A stretch of DNA of 64,000 nucleotides, from positions 12,501 to 76,500 of the forward strand of contig WBZZ01005752.1 of NCBI GenBank assembly GCA_019918135.1. Reading direction: 5' to 3'. Under the pieces are notes generated by a model that searched no databases, was not told the origin of the DNA, and saw nothing but the letters and a program-made list of their open reading frames with translations. Below, piece after piece: positions 18,903 through 27,848 of this stretch (its first letter is position 1; each line of letters begins with the position of its first letter). The translations under genes were made by a program, and so were the position numbers. This DNA comes from Paulinella micropora (Eukaryota > Cercozoa > Imbricatea > Euglyphida > Paulinellidae).

Positions 18903-20771
18903 ATGTACAAGGCGTACTCCAAGCCAGTGGCCTACGGCCACAGCGGCAGCGAGGACAGCGAGAGCGACAGCGAGAGCCTGTCTTCACAATCGCAGCCACC
19001 CCCGCCCACCCCCAGGGAGCGCGAGAAGAAGGTCAAGCACAAGAGCGAGGTACGCAAGAAGGGGCCCCAGCACGAGGCCGGTGACGAGCGGGAGGAGGAG
19101 GACGACGACGACGACGAGGAGGGCGAGGAAGACGATGAAGACTCGGACAGCGATCACCACGTGGCCGACTACCAGGACGGCGAAGAAGACGAGGAGGACG
19201 GGCAGGCGTCCGAGCCCCGGGAGGCTGAACGGCGGGCCAAGAGCGAACGGGCCGCGGAGAAGCTCGAGCAGAAGCAGCACAAGAAACGTCGCCGGGACAA
19301 GGAGCCGGCGGCGGACAAGCCCCCGGCCAAGAAGAAGACCAAGGTCCGCGCCGAGCCGGAGAAGAAACGCGAGCGCGTGGCGGGGAGCCCGCCCCGGGCC
19401 AAGCCCAGACAGCCCAGCAAGCCCAGCAAGGCCGGCCGGGCCGCGGATAGCCAGCCCGCCGCCTCGCCGAGCCCGCCGAGCCCGCCGAGCCCGCCGAGCG
19501 CCAAGTGTGCCAAGCGGGCCTGGGCCGTGGGGGCGCTGCGGGAGAAGCTGGCGGCCGGCGGCAAGATCCCGGCCCACGAGACCGGTGCGCTGTCGGCGCT
19601 GCTGAGCCTGGAGCCTGTTCCCCCCCCGGCCGGCGACCTGGCGGCCAGGCAGGAGGCGCTGGAGGCGGGGCTGCGGGGTGTGCGTTACGACGCGCAGGTG
19701 CCGCCCGCGTTGCTGCCGTACAAGAGCCGGACGCTGTGGTGTGACAGCAGCTTGCCCGGGCGGCAGTCCCGCCGGAACTGGCCGCTGGGCAAGCAGGCGG
19801 TAGTGGATACCAAGCCCCCGCCAAGCTGGTGACGGAGGTCACCGCCTCGGGCCTCGAGGGCAGCGTAGCGCGGGTGGAATCCTCGGGGCGGCTGATGCGG
19901 GGGCTGTGTGTGCCATCCGCCAAGGAGTCCCCCTGGGTCGGGCCCGCGTACCTCTTGGAGCACGACGCGGACGTCAGGCTGCAGGACTTTGCGGGGCTCC
20001 GGCTCGACGACGTGTGCCACTTGTGGTGCCCCCTGGGCGGCGCCGGGTAAGAAGAACCAGGAGAAAGTGTTTGTGCGCACCGCGAACGAAGTGCACTGCG
20101 CGGCTACGCTCTGCGTGCAGGGCGCGGAAAAGGAGGGTGCCTTTGTGTTGCACAGCGGGGTGACGGCGTTCCTGGCGCTCGGCTTCGCGCGCGCGCTCCA
20201 GCCGTGGCTGCCCGAGATCGAGGCCCTGGGCAACCGGCGTTACGGCAAGAAGGGGCGGATCTGCGGCTTCTGGGTGCCCACCGTCGTCCTTGACGTGGCG
20301 CGCGCTTACGCCAAGAATGCCAACTGGCTGCCACCGGGCGTGAGCGCCGAGGCGGAGGGCAAGGGCGGCAGAGCCCGGGGCGCCGCCGAGGAGGGCCGCC
20401 GCGGCGCGGGGGCGTCCGGGGCGAGCGCGCAGCTGCCGTTCAAGGGCCTCACCGATGGCTGCCGCAAGCTCCTGGCCCAAGAGGCACAGCTTACCGAAGT
20501 GGTCCGCAAGCAAGTACGCGAACAGCTGCGTGTGCTGGAACGCATTGCCAAGCTGCAGGAAGAGAAGCTGGCGCTGCTGGAGCAGTTGAGCCTAGCCGAA
20601 CGCACGGCCGCCACCGGCGGCGCACAGCCGGCCCCGGCTGCCGCCGCCCCGGCCCCGGCCCCGGCCGAAGCCCAGTGCGACGCTGCTCCCCCGGCTCCCG
20701 CCCAGCCCGTCGCCGACGGCGCCCCGGCCTCCCCCGGGGAGGAGGAAGCGCACAGCCCCGCGGCCGTGTAG
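18903..20771 (+). pseudogene. Large charged protein with nuclear-type basic/acidic tracts
   Basis: A locus of about 620 codons starting MYKAYSKPVAYGH at 18903. The N-terminal third is Ser/Asp/Glu-rich (a run of Glu/Asp near residues 60-95) followed by Lys/Arg-rich tracts with monopartite nuclear-localisation-like clusters (KKRRRDKEP, PAKKKTKVR). The middle is Pro/Ser-rich and then globular. The last 250 residues contain a globular part, a coiled coil (EQLRVLERIAKLQEEKLALL) and an Ala/Pro tail. It resembles chromatin- or nucleolus-associated proteins in composition only. The reading frame is not continuous over the span (one or two breaks), so it is listed as broken. ATTAAA at 20948 may end it. 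Confidence 0.5.
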
Positions 20772-20947
20772 CCGACGGCTGGGCAGGACCTAGGTGAAGG
20801 ACACGGCTAGGCAGGGAAAGGGAGGGGTGCGGGAGAGGGCAAAGCCGCCGTGACAGGAGGGGCTCGCCCCCTTCCCAGGGGAGGAGGGCGGGCAGAGAGA
20901 GAGAGAGGGGGAAAAGGGGGAGGGCCTGGCCGGCGGCCGTCCGAGGA

Positions 20948-20953
20948 TTAAAA
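20948..20953 (+). terminator. ATTAAA signal
   Basis: ATTAAA followed by an A run, about 175 bases after the stop at 20,771 and 115 bases before the next ATG. Confidence 0.6.
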
Positions 20954-21067
20954 AAAAGCGTCGTGACACCCCCAACAACACTGACTTCGGCCGTACCAGC
21001 GCCGCACAGCTCCGGCCCGTTGGCCTCTGCGCCGCACAGCTCCGGCCTGTTGGCCCCGGCGCCCGGC

Positions 21068-22617
21068 ATGAGTCTGCCCCCCCCGGCGCCCGGCCGGACG
21101 CCGGGGCTCGCGCCCGTCACCGTAGCCTGGACGCTGGGCAGGTCCAGTGGCCGCTTGCAGGCCGCCCTGCTACCGCCCGTGGGTTCTGCGCCAGCCCAGT
21201 CGTGTTGGTACCTGTGCCCTACTACGCCGGCCCTGACGGACTGCGTCCGCCGGGCCCTGGGCGCGGCCGCGGGCCCGGCCGCGGGCAAGGCCGTGGGCAC
21301 GGCCGGCCTCGCACGCTGTTTAGCCCTGTCGGCCAACTTTGAGCTGCTCGGGGGCCAAGAGCGGCTGTCGTGTCTGGGCCTCCTCGACGGCGTGTCCGGC
21401 GAGGCGTTACTGTACCTGCGGGGCTCGACCGGCCGGCCGGCGCCGCCCTTGGCCCGGTGGTGCCTACGGGCCGACCACCCCACCCGGATCGGGGAGAGCT
21501 GGGTGTCCGGTACCGGCTACGTGCAGCGCGGCGGCTGGTGGCTGCTGAGCTGCGCGGCCGCCGACCACCGTGGTGCCTACGGGCCGACCACCCCACCCGG
21601 ATCGGGGAGAGCTGGGTGTCCGGTACCGGCTACGTGCAGCGCGGCGGCTGGTGGCTGCTGAGCTGCGCGGCCGCCGACCAGAGCTTGTTTGGCCTGGGCT
21701 ACCCGGTCGAACAGGGGGGGCGGTCCGCGGGCTTGTTCGTAGCCCGCGGGGCGGACCACTACTACTGCCTAGGCTGGGCCCAGGTGCTGGCGTGCCGGCC
21801 ACAGCTGCTGCACCATTGGCGGGCCGCGCCCGGGCTGCCACCGGAGCTGCCCGGCGAACGCCCGGCCGTGGCCCGAGTCGAGAGCGGGGCGTCCTGGCTG
21901 CAGGCCCTCCTGGACGAGCAGGGCGCGCCGAGCCCAGCAGACGCCGACCACCAGCGCGTCTGGTGGCAGTGCGTGCCGCCGCGCGCCACGGTCAGCGTAA
22001 CCCTGCCGGCGGGCTCCGTGCACTCAGTCACGGCGCCCACGCCGGACGAGCGCACCACGCCGTGGCCCGAGCCCACGGCGCGGGGCCAACCCCCCCCGGC
22101 CCCGACCTGTACGGTGTGCCTGCCCCGCGCGGCCCGGCACTGGCGCTTACTGACTAATCAACGCGTGGCCTTGTGGCACCTGCTCTGCCAGTACCGGGGC
22201 ACCGGGCCGCCCCCCGAGTGTTGCACCAGCGAGCTCACGCCGCAGGGGCCCCGCCACCAGGCCCTGTGCCCCTGGGGCCGGCACCGGACGCCGGGGCCGG
22301 CCGTCTCCTTCACTTGCCACCCCGGCGGCCGGCCGGGGGTACCCGACGCGTGCCGTGCGCTAGCCACCGGCGTGCTGCACGGCCGTGTCCGAGCAGTCGA
22401 CGGGCACACAGAGGCGGTACTGATCTGGGGTGCCCTGGCCCGGGGCGCCGGCCGCCCGCCGGCCTCGCTGCGCCTCGAGCTCGAGGGGCTCGCCGCGCCT
22501 TACTCGCACCTCGTGACTCGACCTGACGGACCCCTGCTCCCCCGGGGGCGGTCCGCTAAGCCGGCCAGCAGCGCCGACGCAGCTCAGGCAGAGATAAGCG
22601 GGCTGGCTTTTTTTTAA
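21068..22617 (+). pseudogene. Unknown Cys/Trp-containing protein, broken
   Basis: A locus from ATG 21068 to TAA 22617. The encoded sequence is rich in Ala, Gly, Pro, Trp and Cys with WYLCPTTPALTDCVRRAL near the start and several C-x-x-C-like pairs near the end (TCTVCLPRAARHW, PECCTSE). No signal peptide or membrane span. No family recognised. The frame is interrupted at least once. The 3' end converges on a minus-strand gene, whose cleavage signal overlaps this stop codon. Confidence 0.45.
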
Positions 22618-22618
22618 T
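22613..22618 (-). terminator. Minus-strand ATTAAA overlapping the plus-strand stop
   Basis: Plus TTTAAT at 22613-22618 is ATTAAA for the 22705-23082 minus gene and overlaps the TAA of the convergent plus gene. Confidence 0.75.
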
Positions 22619-22704
22619 GTACAGCAAGGCGAGAGTTTGGGGCGTTGGCAGCCCACACGGCAGCCACCTGCAGGGACGGAAGGAGCCAGGGGACCTCCGC
22701 CGGC

Positions 22705-23082
22705 CTAGGGGTCGGCCGGCTCCTGCAGTCGCACCGACAGCAGCTTCGTGGGGTCTTGCAGTCGCTGTTCCCACAGCAGGTGGCCTTCGATCCACACCCG
22801 GGACATGTCCAGCATATGCACGTGCCGCCGCCGCGCGGCCGACCAGAAGGTGCGGGTGCAGCAGAAGCTCTTGTCTTGCAGGGCCTGGATGCAAGCCGCG
22901 CGCAGGTGGGGGCTAGAGCCGAGGCGCAGCCGCGGGTCCGCTAGGTAACGCCAGGACAGTGCCAAGTCCACCAGGCCTTCCTGCGGCACACAAGTCGCGG
23001 CCAAGATAGGGTTCTCCGTCTCGGGCCGGTACACCAAGGACAGCGGGGCCAAGGGCGGCGGGGCCCAGGACGAGTCCCCCAT
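22705..23082 (-). CDS. Small unknown protein
   Basis: 125 residues from the ATG at 23082 (MGDSSWAPPPLAPLSLVYRP). It is globular, with a central LALSWRYLADPRLRLG and a Trp/Arg-rich C-terminus (FWSAARRRHVHMLDM). An upstream in-frame extension to 23457 is possible but low-complexity. No family recognised. Its 3' end converges with the 21.07-22.62 kb locus. Confidence 0.55.
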   Translation of the reverse strand: MGDSSWAPPPLAPLSLVYRPETENPILAATCVPQEGLVDLALSWRYLADPRLRLGSSPHLRAACIQALQDKSFCCTRTFWSAARRRHVHMLDMSRVWIEGHLLWEQRLQDPTKLLSVRLQEPADP

Positions 23083-23361
23083 GCCGAAAGCTTCTGCGGG
23101 GTCGGGCAGCTGCCCCGCCGGCCCCCGCGCGGCCCCCGCGCGGCACCCTCTCCCCCACGCACTTCGCCCCCTACCTCCTGGCCGCCCCTCCCGCTCCCCT
23201 CCCCTCCCCGCTTCACCCGCCCCCCCCCCCCCGGCCCACCCCTCCACCCTCCCTCCCTCTTCCTCTTCCTCTGGCGCTCCATGCAGGCTCGTGCTGCCGC
23301 TGCACACAGAAAAGCCGAGCGCTCTGCCACTGCCACCACTCCCTCCCCCCCCCCCGGCCGC

Positions 23362-23634
23362 ATGAGCTGCGGATCTTGTTACCAGGAGGGCAAGAAATTG
23401 CTTTTGTGCACGGAGTGTCCCGCAGGAGGTTACTGTCCGGACTGCCTCGAGCAGCACAAACTACTGAGTTGTCCAGGGACGCGGAAGCAGCGACAGGCCG
23501 AGGCAGCGAGCCGGGAGCCCGGGGCGGCGGGCCTCGTCCATTTGCTGCAGAGCTGCCGGATCAGCGAGGACCCCGAAGAAGATGGCACGTTTGTCTGCGA
23601 AGCGTGCCGCGCAGCACAGCAACAGGAGCGCTGA
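23362..23634 (+). CDS. Small zinc-binding protein (cysteine cluster)
   Basis: 90 residues from ATG 23362. Spaced cysteines (CGSCYQEGKKLLLCTECPAG, YCPDCLEQH, and later FVCEACRAA) give C-x-x-C, C-x-x-C and C-x-x-C pairs plus His, resembling a PHD/B-box-like treble-clef cluster that binds two zinc ions. Such small finger proteins in viruses often block host ubiquitin or transcription pathways; that role is inference only. ATTAAA follows at 23731, about 95 bases after the stop. Confidence 0.65.
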   Translation: MSCGSCYQEGKKLLLCTECPAGGYCPDCLEQHKLLSCPGTRKQRQAEAASREPGAAGLVHLLQSCRISEDPEEDGTFVCEACRAAQQQER

Positions 23635-23730
23635 CTAACGGAAAGGCCGGAAGGGCTGCGCCGAGAGCGGTGGACGGGGGGGGAATCTGCCCCCCCCCCT
23701 TCTTCCAGCAGAGAAAAAGCAAGCCACACT

Positions 23731-23736
23731 ATTAAA
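23731..23736 (+). terminator. ATTAAA signal of the small zinc-binding protein
   Basis: ATTAAA about 95 bases after TGA 23,634. Confidence 0.75.
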
Positions 23737-23868
23737 GAAACCTTCATACCGACGACGTGTCTGTGCCCGGCGGCTGGACGCGCTCGCGCGCGGGCCGGGA
23801 GCGGCCGAAGAAGAACGCCGGCCGTAGCTAGCCGGGGGAGGAAAAGGGCCTGGAGGGGGGGGGGGTGG

Positions 23869-24977
23869 CTAGGACAGGGCCGGGTACGCGGGCAGCCAGT
23901 ACCACCAATGGCCCCAGTGCCGGCGGTTGGTGCGCCTGACGGCGGCGTCCGCGGGGAAACCTGCTTTTCCCCACCAGTTGAGGTCCGCGCTCACGGCCCA
24001 GCCATCCAGGTCGAAGGCCCGGTAGCTGCCCCGGCGCTCCTCGGCGGCCTCGGGGTGCTGGTAAGCGCCGGCCCGCCTCCAGAGCACCGGCGGGAGGGTA
24101 GGTATCCAGTCGCTGCCGCGGTACAGGCGCAGCCAGCGCCACCGCCGGCCGGCCCGGCGGAACTCGGACAGCAGCAGGCTGTTGCCAGCTCGGTCACCAA
24201 TCTTGGGCTCGCCGAACGTGACGCAGGTGAGGGCCGGGCCGGGGTCCCAGCCCAGCGTGTTGGCCAGGCCCACGACGAGGAGCGGCGCCATGGCCCCCCC
24301 CAGCGACATGCCCGCCACGTACAGCTCGTCGGGCGGGTGCTGTCGCAGGAGCTCCTGCAGCCGCCAGAAGCAGGGGGTGTGGCCGCGCGGAAGAACCCCC
24401 GGTGCAGCTTGAGGCTGGGCTCCCGTGGGTTCTCTTGGTAAAACCTCTGGGCCGCCGCGATCAAGCCGTCCCGCAGGGTCCGCGGGGCCGGGCTTTCCGC
24501 CTGCCCCGGGCTGCCCCGGGCTAGGCCGCGCTCCGCATGGAGGTCCAAACCCAGCCGATGATTAGGCGCGGTCCACGTCCCGCGGACCGCGATAAAGAAT
24601 TTGCGCCGCGCGTCCGACCAGCCGACGACGCACCCGGTCTGGGTCCGGGCACAGATCACCGCTTCCACGCACAGGTCCGCACCGCCGGTCGTCGCGGCCG
24701 GCGGCGCGGCCCGGCACTCGACCTGCCGCCTGTCATACCAGAAGGCCAGCGCACATTGCCCGTGCCGGCCCAGCCGCCGGGTGTGGGCTCGCAGTACGCG
24801 GCGTGCTTGGGCCGGCGGGAGCGGCGCCCCCTCGCCCGCCAGCCAGTCCCACAGCTGCAGGTCACTGGCGCTCAGCAGTCGTTGCACACAGGCCGAGGGA
24901 TAGCACGACACGGACGCCAACACGGCGTTCGCCACCCAGAACGCGAGAGGGGGGTCAGCTGCCGCCCGCGAGGTCAT
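23869..24977 (-). pseudogene. Class 3 lipase (alpha/beta hydrolase), broken
   Basis: A locus on the minus strand. The N-terminal part contains WLAGEGAPLPPAQARR and a strand/turn with VVGWSDARRKFFIAVRGTWT, which matches the oxyanion strand of class 3 lipases (IAVRGT). The nucleophile elbow is GMSLGGA. Later VTFGEPKIGDRAG and RLYRGSDWIPTLPPVLWR match the conserved FGxPRxGd and D(P)VP-type blocks, and GAYQHP is the place of the catalytic His. The enzyme would cleave acyl esters of lipids. No signal peptide is clear. The frame is interrupted, so it is broken as given. Lipases are known accessory genes of giant viruses. Confidence 0.7.
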
Positions 24978-24992
24978 ACTCGAACGGGGCAC

Positions 24993-25499
24993 GCGCCGCT
25001 GGGCAGGCGTGCGGGTCGGGAGAAGGGGGGAGACACTCAGTTCCCGCCCTTTGCGTGGTTTACCAGGGTACCCCGCCGGGAGACGGCCCGGCAGGCGGAC
25101 GAAATCTCCCCCCCCCTGGCCCTCCCTAGGCCGGTCGTGTTTTATCCCTCCTTATTCCCATCCAAGCCCCCTTCCCTTTTGCCCGCGTCTGTGTCAGTTT
25201 TTTCCCTCCCTCTTTTGTTGCTCCCGCAGCCGGGAGGAGGCGCCGGAGGAGGGATCGCTCCCCCCTCCCCCAGGCAGGCAGAGAGGTTCCTAGCCCGCGC
25301 GGTTGTCGGGCGTGGCGAGAGCACACAAGAACCAACAGGAACTAAAAGGCCTGCAGCTTTCCAGCGACCTCTCTGGGTATTAAAGCCGTGCCAATGGGTC
25401 GTGTAGCCCCCCCGGCCCAGCGCCCGTTCTCTTCAGCTTGCCCCGGCCGGCCCCGGCAGTGCTAGTTCTCGACACGGGCCTAGACGGGCTTCCTTTGCT
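24993..25499. other. Intergenic spacer, T/C-rich
   Basis: No gene seen. It contains a C run (25,108-25,117), pyrimidine tracts and a plus-strand ATTAAA at 25379-25384 with no assigned gene. Confidence 0.5.
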
Positions 25500-25505
25500 T
25501 TTAAT
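25500..25505 (-). terminator. Minus-strand ATTAAA overlapping the MYND gene stop
   Basis: Plus TTTAAT at 25500-25505; the stop (TAA on the minus strand) is at 25501-25503. Confidence 0.7.
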
Positions 25506-26177
25506 CACTCGGGCGGCACAACACCGGCGGCGGGCTCGGGGCGGGCTCCGGCAGCCGCACGGCCCAGGTCTTCTTGTGCCACCAGAACCAGCCGGCCGGC
25601 AGTGTCTGGGCCAGGTCCGCGGGCCTGACGAGTGCCTCGACCACCAGGCCGGCGCCGGGCTGTTGGGCCAGCAGGTCGCGGACGTAAGTCTTCTGGGGGA
25701 CCTCCAGGTCGCGGGCCGGCCAGAACGCGCAGGCCAGGCCGTCCTGGCCGGGCCTGGCCAGAACGCGCAGGCCAGGCCGTCCTGGCCGGGCCTGGCCGCC
25801 GCGTACACCACGCCGCGCGCGCCGGGGGGCCGCAGGTTGCGCAGGGCCTCGGCTAGGCCCCCCGGACCGGTGGCGCGCTCCACCAAGAGGCCGGCCAGGG
25901 CCCGCTCGGCGCTGCCCACGCCGCACACGCCGGCGTGGTGCTCGGCATCGGCCGAGCGGCACTGCCGGCCACAGTACCAGGTGGCGTCACACCGGTGGCA
26001 GCGGGCGCGGCCGGCCGGCTGGTCCGCTGCCCACCACGCCTGGCAGGCAGCGCGCCCGCAGAGCTGCCACAGGACTTCGCGGGGTGGGCGCGAGCGCGGG
26101 ACAATCACGACGCGTCGTTTCCGCCCGGCCCGCTCCGCGAGGGCGGCGCGGGCCCGGCGCTTGCGCTTGCGGGTCAT
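25501..26177 (-). pseudogene. MYND zinc-finger protein, broken
   Basis: It begins with a very basic stretch (MTRKRKRRARAALAERAGRK) like a nuclear-localisation signal. A MYND-type finger follows at about residues 38-88: CGRAAC, then CHRCDATWYCGRQC and HHAGVC, giving the C-x-x-C, YC-x-x-x-C and H-x-x-x-C ligands that bind two zinc ions. The remainder has Leu-rich and Trp-rich strands (FWWHKKTWAVRLPEP) and no known domain. MYND fingers mediate protein-protein contacts and are frequent in giant viruses such as pandoraviruses. The frame is interrupted, so it is broken as given. Confidence 0.65.
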
Positions 26178-26688
26178 AAGTCGTCGGGTGCCACGGAGGT
26201 GGTGCTAAGCTACGGCGGGAGCACTCCGCAAGGTCTGCGCGGTCGCTACTCGGCGGTCGGCCGCAAGCTGCTTTCTGTGCAGGACGAAGGAGACCGGGGA
26301 AAGCAGCCGGGAGTGGTCGGGGGGAGCGGGCGCGCACACCCCCCCCCCCGTCCCCGCGGCGCGGACGCCCATTGCACCCCACAGGGGAGTAAGGGGGGGG
26401 GGGGGTGCGCGCGCTCGCCCCCGCTCACCCCCCCCGCGGGCGCCCACCACGGGGCACTCACGCCCGCCGGACGCCCTCACGGCCCACCTCTCTTTTCCTA
26501 CACACACACTCGAGCCCGGCGGTACTCTCCCCCCCCAGCAAGACCCCCCTTTCTCCCCACGCGACACAGAGGCACGGAGAAGAAAAGGGAAGAAGGGGAG
26601 GGACAGGCCGCGCCCCCTCACACCCCCGTGCTTCCATTCTGGGGCGGTAGCCGATCACGGCGTAAAAAGACTTCCCCCCCCCCCCCGG
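26178..26688. other. Divergent intergenic region with G/C runs
   Basis: Lies between the minus-strand MYND gene and the plus-strand EGF-like gene, so it should hold both promoters. It contains C and G runs (26,339-26,348, 26,395-26,404 and 26,671-26,686). No gene or clear TATA box seen. Confidence 0.5.
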
Positions 26689-27697
26689 ATGCTCGCTTGC
26701 CCCGCGGCGGTACTGGCGCTGCTGCTGCTGCTAGGCCCGGCGCGGGCCCAGGACGGCCGGCTGCCTGTGCCCCCCAACAGCGCCAGCCAGAGGCAGTCAG
26801 TGTGCGACACTACTTACTTTGACGTGGCGGCGCCGGGCGCCCCCGAGCCCCTCTGCCGGACCTGCACGGGCTTCGACGGCCGGCCCAGCCCTTACTGCGG
26901 CCGGCGCGGCGTCTGTACTTGGCACGAGCCCTGGCCGCAACCCGCCTGCCGCTGCTACAGCGGCTACCTGGGCCCCGGCTGCGAGGTGGCGGCCGTGACC
27001 AAGTACTCCTGCGGCCGGCGCGAGTTCACGTGCTCGCTGGGCCCCGACTGGGCCCGGGCCCTGGCGGGCCTCACGTTGTCCCTGTCCGAGGAGATGTCTT
27101 GGCAGTGCACCTCGCCGCTGCAGACCACGGCGGAGGGGCTGGCCCTGCCGTACCTGCAGCTCCAGCGCGCGTACCTGTTCGACGCGGAGCGTGGCTTCCT
27201 GTACCAGACCGCCTTCTGTTTTCTAGCGCACAGCGTCTGGGAGTGGACGAGCGCCCCCTGTGCCCGGCCGGCCTCGGCCAGCGCGCTGCCGTACCGGCCA
27301 GGCCTCTGGGTCGCGGCGGAGGCCCTGCCGGGCGAACCGCCGCCGCTGGCGCACCTGGCCCCGGTGCTGTCGCAGGAGGTGTGCCCCTTTCCCCTGACGC
27401 CGGATGTGGCGCGGGGGGGGGCTGGACTCGCTCGCGATCGAGGCGGCGGGGGGCAGCCGCAGTCCCGCCTGCTCGGCCGAGCCCGTGCCGCCCCTCGACA
27501 CGCTCCGGCTGGCGCTGGACGAGCAAGCCGTGCGGTGCTACCCCCTGTGGCTCAACACCGTGCTGCCCGAGGGCTACCTGCACCAGTACCGCTGCCGGCC
27601 GGCCGGCGCAGGCTTGCTGGACCTGGACTGCCTCGTCCAGGTCCCGCCCGGCACGACGAGGCTTTCGCTGGGCGCTCTCCTGGCCCAGTGCGCCTAA
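26689..27697 (+). pseudogene. Secreted or envelope-type protein with an EGF-like domain, broken
   Basis: It starts with a classic signal peptide (MLACPAAVLALLLLLGPARA, cleavage after Ala-Arg-Ala). Residues about 55-100 form an EGF-like domain: CRTCTGFDGRP, YCGRRGVCTW, CRCYSGYLGPGCE, the six-cysteine pattern ending C-x-C-x5-G-x2-C. More cysteines, and aromatic-rich strands, follow, consistent with an ectodomain. No transmembrane segment is obvious near the C-terminus. EGF-like viral proteins can act as growth factors (poxviruses) or as envelope components; which applies here is unknown. The frame is interrupted in the C-terminal part. Confidence 0.6.
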
Positions 27698-27767
27698 AGG
27701 AAACCGTTGCGCCGGGGCTCGCCAGCCAAGGCCTAGCCGCGCTCGCTCCAAGCGGGTTGGTTCTCTT

Positions 27768-27776
27768 TTTAATAAA
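27768..27776. terminator. Bidirectional cleavage signal, ATTAAA (minus) and AATAAA (plus)
   Basis: TTTAATAAA gives ATTAAA on the minus strand (27768-27773) and AATAAA on the plus strand (27771-27776). It serves the convergent EGF-like gene and the minus-strand gene ending at 27849. Confidence 0.8.
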
Positions 27777-27848
27777 AGCCACCCAGTTGCTGTACTACCA
27801 TACTGAGCGGCCAGGGCAAAGGGGGGGCGCGGAGTCCAACTAGCCAGG

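Noticed and set aside
23081-23365. Plus-strand Pro-rich frame before the zinc-binding protein
   Set aside because: Lies in the C-rich leader; only low-complexity peptides.
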